NCBI GenBank assembly: GCA_021292105.1
Contig: CM037864.1
Span: 41,468,514-41,532,513, forward strand
Reading direction: 5' to 3'
Length of the DNA: 64,000 bases
From: Anadara kagoshimensis
Taxonomy: Eukaryota; Mollusca; Bivalvia; Arcoida; Arcidae
Part shown: positions 46,423 through 57,600 of the stretch, one piece after another
Layout of the letters: every line of letters starts with the position of its first letter
Numbering within the stretch: position 1 is the first letter of the stretch
Translations under genes and position numbers: made by a program
The notes under the pieces: model-generated
What the model was told of the DNA's origin: nothing
Databases searched by the model: none
What the model saw: the letters and a program-made list of their open reading frames with translations, nothing else

Positions 46423-46853
46423 AAAAAGCGAATTTTGTTGAAGTTTGTTATTGAATTTATAATTTTATAAAAATTAAAAGGTTTACCAAGTTTATTGCGG
46501 ACTGTTTACAAACATCAAACTGTTCTCCTTTTTGTGACGTCAACAACTTTGAATTTTTGTGACGTAGTTAAGTATGTCGTGAAGCAATAGATTCATTCAA
46601 AAATAATTACAACATACACATTCCCTAGATCAATAGTTTATTGAATGAAACGCATTTCAATTATAAATATATAAACCATGTCTTTTTCAATTAATTTTAA
46701 TCATGTTTTTATGCGATGTCATTATCACATAAATCGACGAATATGTAATTATTTTTTATAGTTTCTACGCTTCGTGCATTGGAAACAAGCTACGTGCTGA
46801 TGGGATGGGACAAGCCTTAGATCTAGGGATTCATAAATTCATTAGATTGGATT

Positions 46854-46856
<3 letters not shown>

Positions 46857-46889
<33 letters not shown>
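46857..46889. repeat. TA microsatellite
   Basis: About 16 TA units, intergenic. Confidence 0.9.
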
Positions 46890-46891
<2 letters not shown>

Positions 46892-46959
46892 CTGTTATAC
46901 AAGTTTTAATTATTGTCAAAGTAAAATTGGTATATACTAGTACGTCAGCAATCAAAATC

Positions 46960-47372
46960 AAACATACTAATCCATGTCCAAATTAATATGCAAAAGCAAA
47001 GTAAAAACTTTGAAACTGACAAGTTAGGTTAGACACGTGAACCTCCACCTGGGGAAGTGAGGTCGGGTGCTCTGAAATGGGAAGCACCGCCTGTTTAGCT
47101 AGCTACACCCGTCACGTGTGTAATCAGAACTGAGTGAAAAGAAAATGGAAATATGGAACGTCAAATATATCCTGGGTAATCTTGGACACAGATACTTTAT
47201 AGCTATCAACAATACTATGATGACGGCTATAAAACCTTTTGGAGGCCCTGATAAGCACAGGCTTGCAATATCCCTAGGTCAACAATTTATTTGTAAGCAG
47301 CGCAAGCAGCTTGCTTCGTGGTATAAAGTCCCCGTAGTGGGAACAAGCTCTGCCATAGCGTATTATTTATGA
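46960..47372 (-). repeat. Family C dispersed repeat, fuller copy
   Basis: Plus strand: AAAACTTTGAAACTGACAAG, GGGGAAGTGAGGTCGGGTGC, CTGTTTAGCTAGCTACACCC, TATCCTGGGTAATC, then CCCCGTAGTGGGAACAAGC. It accounts for the open frame at 47145-47372, which is not a gene. Confidence 0.78.
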
Positions 47373-47566
47373 AACAAATACACCATAAGCAGGAGAAGCA
47401 GATATAGTGCTGCATAGAAAAGGAAAATTGACAGTACAAAAAATTGAGGCCATCACGTTAGCCATATAATTTCAAATGTAGCAGTGCGTGGACGTAATAA
47501 TTGATGTATAAGAAGAAATATGAAGAAGAATTTGAAGATTCAGTCGTATTTTTTATTTAAAGCCCA

Positions 47567-47775
47567 CTAGCTAGGATAGGTGACATTCACATAGTCTCCA
47601 AATTTAAAATTGTTAAGAGATAGAACGTCATCTATATATCTGTATGTTGAGTTGATTGGTTTTGCGAAAGTCTTCTCTCCAGATCTAACAAGATTTTGCA
47701 AAAATTCTGCTTCACGAGAATAAAGAAACAATTCAGCAAACAATGGTGCACAGTTTATACCAATCGGTATACCGA
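47567..47775 (-). pseudogene. Penelope-like reverse transcriptase fragment
   Basis: The minus strand reads GIPIGINCAPLFAELFLYSR, then FAKPINSTYRYIDDVLSLNN and FKFGDYVNVTYPS before a stop. YIDD is the RT catalytic box, and PIGxNCAPLxA followed by YIDDVLSLNN is typical of Penelope-like and related mollusc/fish elements. Only about 70 codons remain, with no start and a premature stop, so this is a dead fragment. Confidence 0.75.
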
Positions 47776-48289
47776 TTGTTTACCGATTGTTAATTCAATG
47801 TATTAATATGACATGGAATATATTTGCATTTCTTGGTATTTGTAGTGAATATGTAAGATATATGTTGAAATACTGCCATATACTGTGAATATATGAAATA
47901 ATATAATTAAAAAATAATGCTACTTTTGAATTATATTATTTCATAAAAATTCAAAAATAGCACATGGCAACTGAATAAATGATTTTAAACTTGTGTCTAA
48001 ATTTATAGGTTCTAAGAATGCCCCTAGAAAGTGTGCGATTTTCACTTATAGAAATATTTAAATGGCCATATGATCGATCTGTTGTTTAACTACAAACACA
48101 ACAGTCTAGTTTATAGAGTAATAATTGTAAAGGATAAGTCAGCTACAACAACAGCAACAACATACAACCTGACCATGGCCCTGACAGACATGATATATAG
48201 TTACTATATATAACTATGTCGCACATATGCTCTGAAAAAAGACAAAATACATAACATACATATCGTGTGAGTTCAAATCACAATAAAAA

Positions 48290-48365
48290 CTGGCAACTGT
48301 GGTTAACTAGGCGAAATTCCAGCAAGTCAGTAAGGCCGGGTGCTCCGGAAGGGTAAGCAGGTATT
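48290..48365 (-). repeat. Family C fragment
   Basis: GTAAGGCCGGGTGCTCCGGA followed by AGGGTAAGCAGG; only the central part is left. Confidence 0.55.
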
Positions 48366-49303
48366 GAAGGGATGCTGTAAATATTCATATTCATATTCTT
48401 AAATGTTCAATTCTACAACATTCCGCCTGATGCTGGTCTGTACGCTGACTATCCATAATCTTTTAAACAGAGTTTTTGACTAAAAATAACCATTTTAGGT
48501 AAATGGAATTCAACAAACAAACTGCTGGATGAATCGCAGCTTTAAAGACAACAGTCTAAGGCACCCAAACGCAAATTATTACATACAATATTGCACTCTA
48601 TTAAAAAACTTATTTTGGGGAATTATGGTTAAGCATTCGAAACAGCCTTGATGCTTATACTCGTATTTAAAGTAACTTTAACAAGTATGTCCATATTTCT
48701 GAAAAAGTTTACCCACACTTTAAAGGAAGATCTCGAATCAAGTATGAGCTTTGACATGTTGACCTATTATACTAAAACCAAATGACAAATGTTGTCCGTT
48801 TAGTTTGATATTAAATTTGGTCAAATCAGCCACTCTGCTTACCGAAAGTGTAAAAATAAAACTAGATCTATTATAAAGCTCTAGATTTTGCGTTAGACAT
48901 ATAGCATGTCTTCAGCATAATCTTCTGACCTACTAGTATCTGCCAACAATATAAAAATGTGAAAAATGTCTTATTTTACCAGAGTGTGGATTATTAATTC
49001 AACACGTAAATTTTGTAAAATCAAATCAAACTTTATTTCATTCAAAAACACTGGAGGTGGTACGTACCTTCATATACTTCATAGTCAGTGTACAAAATGG
49101 TACAAAATGTTTAAAGCAAGCCATTTAATTAACTATGAAAAACACTTTTTAATGACAGGAAGCAACTGTAGATTGTTTAAATTTCTTTGACATCTCTTTT
49201 GATACAATATTATGGCAACCAATATTATAGTTTTATTGTATTTCAATTTTTTCAGACGGAAGAACGACAAAAATTACGATGAAAATAAAATAGTCACCCA
49301 GTG

Positions 49304-49311
49304 TATAAATA
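49304..49311 (+). promoter_or_regulatory. TATA-like box of the EF-hand/coiled-coil gene
   Basis: TATAAATA, 88-95 bp upstream of ATG 49399. A splice-acceptor-like TTCAATTTTTTCAG ends at 49256, so a spliced 5' UTR from farther upstream is the alternative. Confidence 0.4.
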
Positions 49312-49398
49312 ACCGCCACCACCAAAATTAATTTTAGATAGATTACAAACACTGAAGTGCAAATAGAGACGGTAGTTTTACTGGTGTATTAACATATA

Positions 49399-49706
49399 AT
49401 GGAAGAGAGTCTGGATCCAAGCCAGTTATTTAAGGTCTGTGATTTAGACGGTTCTGGATATATTGATGAGACAGAACTCGGTGCTATCTGCCGAGATCTA
49501 CCCCCGGATGAAGTTCATGAGATATTCTTGCGCCTCGATAAAGATGGCAACGGACAAATTAGTGTGGACGAATTTACAAGAGGCTTTAAAGAGGTTTATA
49601 TGTCTGTAAAAAAGAGAAGGCTTTCCAGTAAAGATTCAGAAGACAATGAAACTAGCTTTGAAGATTTTACCGGATGTCTTGAAGATGGACTGAAATCGCT
49701 TTCTTG
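49399..49706 (+). CDS. CRACR2A/RASEF-like: EF-hand exon: two canonical calcium-binding loops
   Basis: 102 codons plus TG. MEESLDPSQLFKVCDLDGSG begins it. Loop 1 is DLDGSGYIDETE (residues 15-26) and loop 2 is DKDGNGQISVDE (47-58); both have Asp/Asn at 1, 3, 5 (Ser at 5 in loop 1), Gly at 6 and Glu at 12. A basic KKRRLSSKDSED linker follows. Donor GTAAGTC in phase 2. Confidence 0.9.
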
Positions 49707-51248
49707 GTAAGTCATTTAACAATTGAATTTTTAAATATAATATCTGAATAGTAATAGATTCTATATACATGTATACATTTAGTATATTTTCAAATTTTAT
49801 TTTGCATTTTTACTCATTAGAAAGATTTAAATTGCTGACACTTAAGACATGTATGTACAGTAACTGGAACAGCTAAACCGACATACTAGTACTAGTATTC
49901 AAATGACGTTAAGTGATTAATGGCAATAGAACTGATATAAGCGCCATTGGTATCCACATGGTTTCACTAATTATTTACCGTATATTAAAGTTTTGTACCA
50001 ATATACCTTTCTGTGTGGCGAGTAAGCAAAGTATATAGTGTTAATGCTTTGAAAACGGACTTAATAGTACTGAAAATGCTTCACCAAGTTCCAACTACTT
50101 TAATTGACTTTGTCTAATTAGTAAGCGATGACAAAATCTACACTAATTAGAGCAACTTACCACAACCCACTCACTAAACACCATTGGATTTTTGTATTTT
50201 CAATTTTTTACCTTATAATTATTATTGGTAATGTAACAAAACATTTGTTTTTGAAATAAAAACCGTTGAAAGAAAAAAATATAGTTATCAAAAAGTACTT
50301 AAAGAATATATCATACATACTAGTATTAGTATGTTCGATAGTTAGTGGATGACCTCAAACTGTTTGCCATTGGGATCTAACAGCATTTCACGTGATCAAT
50401 ATCCTTAACGTTTTGGAAAACGTTTACGTCACAAATTCCCAGAAAAAATGACAACTGACACGATTTCAAACAAGAACCATTAGAGGGTATCAATTGGTGC
50501 TCTGGCTTACCCCATAGATTAGCATAAAATGTAATTCCAAAATTTATCAGATGGTCAAAACTGTAATACGAAACTCTTTGTGATTGTTTATTTATGTTCG
50601 TGAATTAATTGGAGCAAATTCAACCAATCAAGATCGGAAAAATTATTTGCTAGACGTTTGTCGCAATGATGCCAAAGTTTAACAGTGGTGACGTCACATT
50701 ATACCAACCAATTGAAGCATTGCATTGGTGTAACCTATTAGTCATATCGAACAATAATTGATAAATTGATATTTTGCGAGGAGATTCGCACCATAAAAAC
50801 GACATTTATTTAAAATTTAAGCAAAATGTATTTATATTTCGCCATTTTATTGATTTTATCGTACGATATCAACACCTGTTGTATAGGTATTATAACGTTT
50901 TTATTATTCCAATGTAACACCGTTGATAGTAGGATGATAACAATATTGGAATACAAAATAAATTAACATTTTATTTGGATATTGGTAATAAAACTGTATG
51001 GATTATACAGTTACAACTATAGCTGACCTCCATACATAGACAAATCCTGACCGATTTATCTGGTAATTAAAATATAAATTTTATGTATTTTTTAATATGG
51101 CACATGTTTCCAGTAGGATGTACTGAACTATGTGCAAGTATCACCATTGCGTTTTTGTAATTAACTGACAAATGCTTGTACATTGTATGTCTAAATTAAC
51201 GAAAATAAAAACCACATCCATGAACTTCTATTAACTAACCTATCCACT

Positions 51249-51296
<48 letters not shown>

Positions 51297-51396
51297 TATA
51301 CTTATGAACTTATTTCAGGAAGAAAGAGGGGCGGTGCTGTTTTTTGCATAATGATTAAAATAATTATACCAAACCCATATACTCCTGCAAACAAAC

Positions 51397-51453
<57 letters not shown>

Positions 51454-52883
51454 ATGGTTGTATTATATTCTATATGCTCTATTCAAAAGTTATATCATCA
51501 GATACCTGGCTTTAGGACTAACAAGAGCTTTGCTAGGCGAAGCAATATACACCCGTTGACACAATTGCCATTAAACTGTTGGTAAAAAAGGACACACATA
51601 TGAGAGTTACTTCTTTTCTGGCACACACAATGTCATCTCCTGGTAATCATAAATACATAAATAAATAGTTAATTAAAATATCTTCATGTGTATTGGAGAG
51701 GTAGATAGGCAAAACTATTACGGATTGACGGACAGACAACGACTTAACATAATATGCCGTTCAAGAAAAATGAATAGAAATTAAAAATTGAAATACTAGG
51801 ATCATGAATGAAAAAGTAAGTGATATGAAAGCCTTTAAATAATCAATAAAACAACACGTGTGATTAATTGACAACAAATACTGAATGAATATGTAAAGTG
51901 GTAAAATAAATTGCTTTTTTATTGTAAAAACCATAAATTAATTTTTCTTAACATGTTGTAAATATTTGCATATATATGGCATGTATGAATATCAAAGTTT
52001 CTGTTTATATGGGTCACCGAGTGCTTTTCTAAACCGACGCTTTTTGAAAAAAACCCACCAAAATTAGTAAATCTTTAAATCTTTACTAAAGTTGGTTCTA
52101 TTTTCTCGTTCCATCAACTTGAAAATAGTTGGAGTTTCGGTCCAAGCACTACTATCAGTGTTTTGCTTTCACAAATAAATACTATTCATAGAAAAACGGA
52201 TAGTAACAATAAGATGCTGTTTCATCAACCATGTTGTTTCAATTTCTTTCAAAGATTTTACTCGTGTTCCTACATGAACTGGAAGGTTTGTGTTTGATTT
52301 CATATTGACATCAACCCAATAGTGAATCACTTTCGCAGAAATTGAAGACATTTGGATTGAACCAGGAAGATACAACCATCCAACAAGTAACTGGAAAAAG
52401 CTTGTATCTTTCCTGACACAAGCACCTGTTGCTGATATCCGTCAAGGTTTCATATTGCTCGAAATGGCTATGATTAGACTTATGACGGCATCTCGATGTC
52501 ACTGTGCCATGTCATAATAAAATATTTGGGAACTCAAATATAGGTTGTTGTATACATAATATGTCATTGATATCCAAGATCATATTGCATTGACGGGCAC
52601 CTGTTAACTTGATGGTTAGCTACTTAGAACTCATAATTAGGAAGGTATAAGCAGTATAACAACACAATGCACAATCATGTTTTACCACGTATGAATGACG
52701 GACTTTAAACTGGTAAACATCCAAAACATGCAGTTTTTAACTAAAAAATCGCTCAATTGCGATAGAGACCCCTCAAAGGTGTGCAACCTCTGCCCAAAAG
52801 AAATAAAAATTAACTTCTAATGTAATTTTAAACTAGTTTTTAATTTAAATCTAGTTTATTTTGATAGATAAATAGATAAAAAA

Positions 52884-52938
<55 letters not shown>

Positions 52939-54611
52939 GTAAACTGAACGGATATGACATGACAACTTGAACGCAAATTATGTCAAGTGCTTCACCAAAT
53001 TTATACAGCATATTATGACAATACAGCGTATTTGGGAATACAGTGCAAATGTATTAGTGTACTTCATGATAAGATACAACGTTACAATATATATTGAAAT
53101 AAAAATAAATGATTTAAATAAATATACCCACTTCAAACAAAGCTAGGGTTTATACGGCTCTAAGCCGGTTATTTTACTCACTGTAATATGCCTACGAACG
53201 TTTATTTTTTCTTTTAAGTGTCTTAAAATTTCTGAATTAAATTTATGAACATTTAAAATACCTTTTATTTGCCTATTACATATCCGTATTGGTGTTATGT
53301 TAGCACACAAACGTGGAGAAAAGGTGCAATTTTCACGCAAACAATAATGGTTTATATAGCATCCGTTTAACAAAATAAGAGCATATAGACCAATGGAGCA
53401 GAAATGTACTGTTAAAAGAATATGTCATGCATCAATTGTGAAACAAAGGTAGAAAAGTGGACTTTTAACAGTTAAAAGTATATTCAGGTGAACGTCATTC
53501 ACTCGTTAAGAAAAATTCACCTGTCGATGTCGAAATTTTGTCCTAATTTTTCAATTTTATCTACATAAACATGATGAGCAATGGAGACCTATTTAAAGGA
53601 TAGATGAGATAAGTGAAAGTATAAGAAAGTTTTACTTCATATCGAGATTATCACTGTAAACAAATAACAAACATTATGTGTGTTCCGGAATAACTTCTCT
53701 AAATTATTTGGAGGAAATTTAATCAGTTTTTCTTTTCCTGGGTTATGAAGATAAAAGATTATCTGTACAACAAAAGACGAGGAATTCAAATTATCTGACG
53801 GAATTTTTATTTGGTGTAATAAGAAAGTGGAGAAATATGTTACAAGCTCCTAGTTGAAACCAATGGTTTTGTTCTTTCACTTTTCGACATATGTGTTCGA
53901 TGTCTGTACAGAATGAAAAGAACCTGAGGATTTAGATTCTGTGTGTAAAATGCACGTGTTGGAACTCAATGAAGATTTAATGTTTGTATGTAAATTTAGT
54001 GCACGTATTGGAACCCAATGAATGACATATCTATTTTACGAAATCTGGTTCGCCACAAGATGTAATACTTACTTCATTGTTGGAACATTATTGTATGGTT
54101 CTGTCGCTTCAATAGATCTGATTTCTAGTTCATAGATCTGGTTTATTATAAAATTAGAGCACTAGGATAGTTCCATATATCTTCAGTATGGCAGATGTGG
54201 AGAAGGAACGGAATACCTTTATTAGTAATGAAACGGTGTATGAAAACTCCAGCAGTGACGAATATTACACCAAAGAGGCTTTAAAAGGATTTGGTGACAA
54301 GCTGAATCTGTCATCTCATGAGCTTGATATAATTTTCTCAGCTATCGACAGTGATGATGACGGAATTATCAGAAAGAGTGATATTTTAAATGGCAATTCG
54401 AGTTCGAAAAGTTCGACACCTCGACAAAGGACTCCAAGAAAAAAGGATGTCGAAACAAGTAATTCGAGAAATTCGACACCACGTATAAAGACTCCAAGAA
54501 AAAACAGTGTCGATAGCAAAGCTTCTGATTTGATATCCGATTCAGTGTCTGGTATTACTGATGTATTTTCTGACGAACGGTCAGTGTTATGTAAAAAAAA
54601 AACTCTCAAAT

Positions 54612-54662
<51 letters not shown>

Positions 54663-57600
54663 TGTGCAAAATGAAAGACAATTAACAATAGCCACCAGTG
54701 GGTTTTCTTATGTTTTCTTGATTCTTTTACAAGTATTCGCGATGTCACAATGATGTTCAAATGGTTACGGTATACAACATAAGATAAAAGGTTTTAGAAA
54801 CGGTTCTACATTAGTTAGACAATTTCTAGATATGATCATATAACTCAGTGTCACATGTCTTTCTGTCTTAAATTGAATGACTAATGTATTTGTACTCCAC
54901 GATTTCATGGTCAAAGTCAAGTGTGATTTGGTTTACTTTCTGAAATGCGGTCATTTATCTTGTTCCGAAATGGTGGGTCTTTGCACCTGTTTACTGCTGT
55001 CATTGTACTACTTTCTTCATATTAATATTCCGGTGGTTTTGTTTTGATTTGGTTCTTGACCATTGTTAAAATGTTGTTATTCAGTTATTATGCATTTTGC
55101 TTTAATAAGAATTGTCTTTCTGAACTAAGCTAGATCTTCATATCATTTTTAAAATCAGGGATAAACATAAATGTATGAGAGCAGTGGACAAGACAGCAAT
55201 AGGTCCTTAGCACCACACCATACTGATGCATATGAAGATAATTTATCAATGGAAGGGAGATAGTGGGAGAGCAAAAAATACTGTGGTTTCTATAATTACA
55301 TATATAGCTATACATGTAGTTTTACTTTGCATTTAAATAACCGTGTTGCTATTTCTGGCAGTAGCATACAAATCCAGAGTTTGGTTTTTGAGAGTTCAAA
55401 GGTATGCCGTGGTTTTTTTTTAAAAAACCAAGCTTGTTAATTATTTTACTTCAATATCCGCCACAGATACATGTATTTTTTTTTATCTTTGTACATGTAC
55501 ATGTATTTAATTAAAAAATAGACACCCATGTCCGTGTATTCATTTTATCTGAAGGAAGATCTAACCCGGATATTAGTTCCAAGGTATCCACGTCACAAAT
55601 AACCTTAAAATTAAAACAAAAGACCATATGTATTGAAAAAATATATTAAAAAGAAACATTATCAAACAATTTTATCTGCATGAAAAGTACATTAACATAC
55701 AATGATATAGTACCTTAGAGGGTTACAAGTTAAAAATAAACTGAGATCTGTACAATTGGTTTAATTTGCAATAGAAATTTTTTAACGTATGCTATTTCGT
55801 TCAGTTTTAAAATAAACAAAAACTTATTCAGTATTATTCAGTTAGTTGAACGTAATTGGTCCCCCATTTATTTTCCATACACATGCTAAAAACTGCAAGA
55901 TATATTATGGAAATAATTTTTTAAGCTAAACCCAATTTTTACACCGTCTTATACATCATATATAACTCTACACCAAAGCAAGCATTGTATTTATTCTTAG
56001 TCCCAATAAAGAGAGCCCCTTTTCCAACAACGGGGACTTTTTACAACGAAGCAAGCTGCTAACAAAGAAATTGTTGTCCGTGTGATATCATGGATATTGC
56101 AATTCTAGGCCAAGGCCCTCAAAAATTTTTTTATGGCGCCATCACAATATTATTGTTAAATGTATGTCTCTGAATCCAAAAAAATATCGTAAAAATATTT
56201 GACATATCGTAGTTCCATGTTCATTTCATGCGATCGCTGTATTGGATCTAAACGTACTCAACACACATATTCGATTGAACATTTTTAAAGATTCATCCCA
56301 CAAATCCTTTATATAACACATGACAATGTAAAACTGAAATGTTGCGTGACTTGACATATTTATTTTTTAAAACTACAAATTTTTAGTAAAATAGGACATT
56401 TAAGTGGGTGTTGTTTGATAATTATATCTGGAAATAGTGCGTATTAGTTGTTTAAGATGTTTTTAAAGGTTAAAGGCAAACATTTTTAATGAAAAGAAGT
56501 AGACTGTTTCAAAATTCCAACAAAGAATTTTAAAATAGAAGAAAATACAGGTTATAAAGGTGTAATTATAAATTCAATTCAAATAGAAATTGATAATGCC
56601 AGTGTCAGGAGAATTTTTTCATTAGTGAGGTATTCAAAATCAGAAATTCTCAATTTTAATGTCACACGTGGTTGGTTTAGCTAGCTGGAAAAGAGATGCA
56701 TACCCTTCCGAGGCACACGACCTCGCTTTCCAGTGGAAGTTCGGGTCTTTAACTTAATTGCCTACTTTGCATTTGGGATTTGGCTTTGGCCATTGATCGG
56801 TATGGTTGTTTTTTATGATAGTAGTTTTCCCTGTGTAATTGCAAGGGATAAGACCTTTTTTTAATTCACCTGTAAAAATAAAACATAGAATAATGTCAGC
56901 GCGACACTTACCGGTACTCAAGACTGTTTATATTTCATAATCTTTTCTCCACACAATTATCGAGAGAAAATTTTATGAAATTAGTTTATTCTAAAGATTA
57001 AGAAAATAAATAAAAAGAAGAAGGCTTTAAAGACCAGAAGGTGAAAATCAAAATACTCTTAAACTGCTCTCATGTAAAATGTTTTCAAAAATGGTTCAAA
57101 ATATATCGCTAAAACAGAATCGTCACTAAAATAAATACGCTTAAGGTATTATAATATTTACATTCACACTTCATTACCTAATGAGTGGCTCAGTGACAGA
57201 GTGGTGTAAGTTGTCAAAACTGTGAAAATGGCAAAGTAATTTACTACTAGTAAACACGCGAACTTTTACCAGGGAAGTAAGGTCAGGTGCTCCGGAAGGG
57301 AAAAGGTACCTATACAATCCGTTGATACTGGGGAATTTAACACGCGCTTAAAATCTTGAAAAGTTATTACTATGTTTGAAGTGACTTTAGAATATAATAG
57401 TGTAGGTTTTATACAGGTAAGATATTTTAAGGACCTAGTCATTATACCATTTTAATTTATTTTCATATAAACCCAAAATAACCCAAAATAAACTAGGAAT
57501 TTAATCATTTTAGACCTTTTACATAACGGTCTTTTGTAGCCAAACTTCAGGTGGTCATGACATGTAGATGTTATTTGTACTATAATGAAATAGTTGTTTG

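Larger units (their letters stand above)
36916..49250. other. Intergenic region between TMEM30A and the EF-hand gene
   Basis: The two genes point away from each other here. No supported exon. It holds MITE-like elements (38246-38507; 38680-38810 with ends GTCAATTCGTTCCAA/TTGGAACGAGTTGAC; 40221-40446 with ends ATACCCC/GGGGGTAT), a 91-bp duplication, family C repeats, a SINE and a Penelope-like fragment. AAG/GTAAGT at 39396 and GAT/GTAAGT at 43852 are donor-like and could mark untranslated first exons, but nothing else supports this. Confidence 0.5.
49707..54186. other. Intron of the EF-hand gene
   Basis: 4.5 kb. Holds a divergent foldback MITE (about 50340-50515), two GA microsatellites (51251-51293, 51400-51446), an AAAT microsatellite (52878-52939), and an open stretch at 52326-52517 discussed under rejected items. 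No supported exon. Confidence 0.6.

Noticed and set aside
52326..52517. Extra exon on the plus strand: acceptor-like TTTCGCAG, then 50-60 open codons to a stop
   Set aside because: Comparable open frames occur on the minus strand over the same bases, the peptide is unrecognised, and it would end the CRACR2A/RASEF-like protein early. Kept only as a weak candidate.
54580..54684. Read-through of the cassette exon into a Leu/Ser tail
   Set aside because: The tail is the TC microsatellite; a usable donor with matching phase lies before it.
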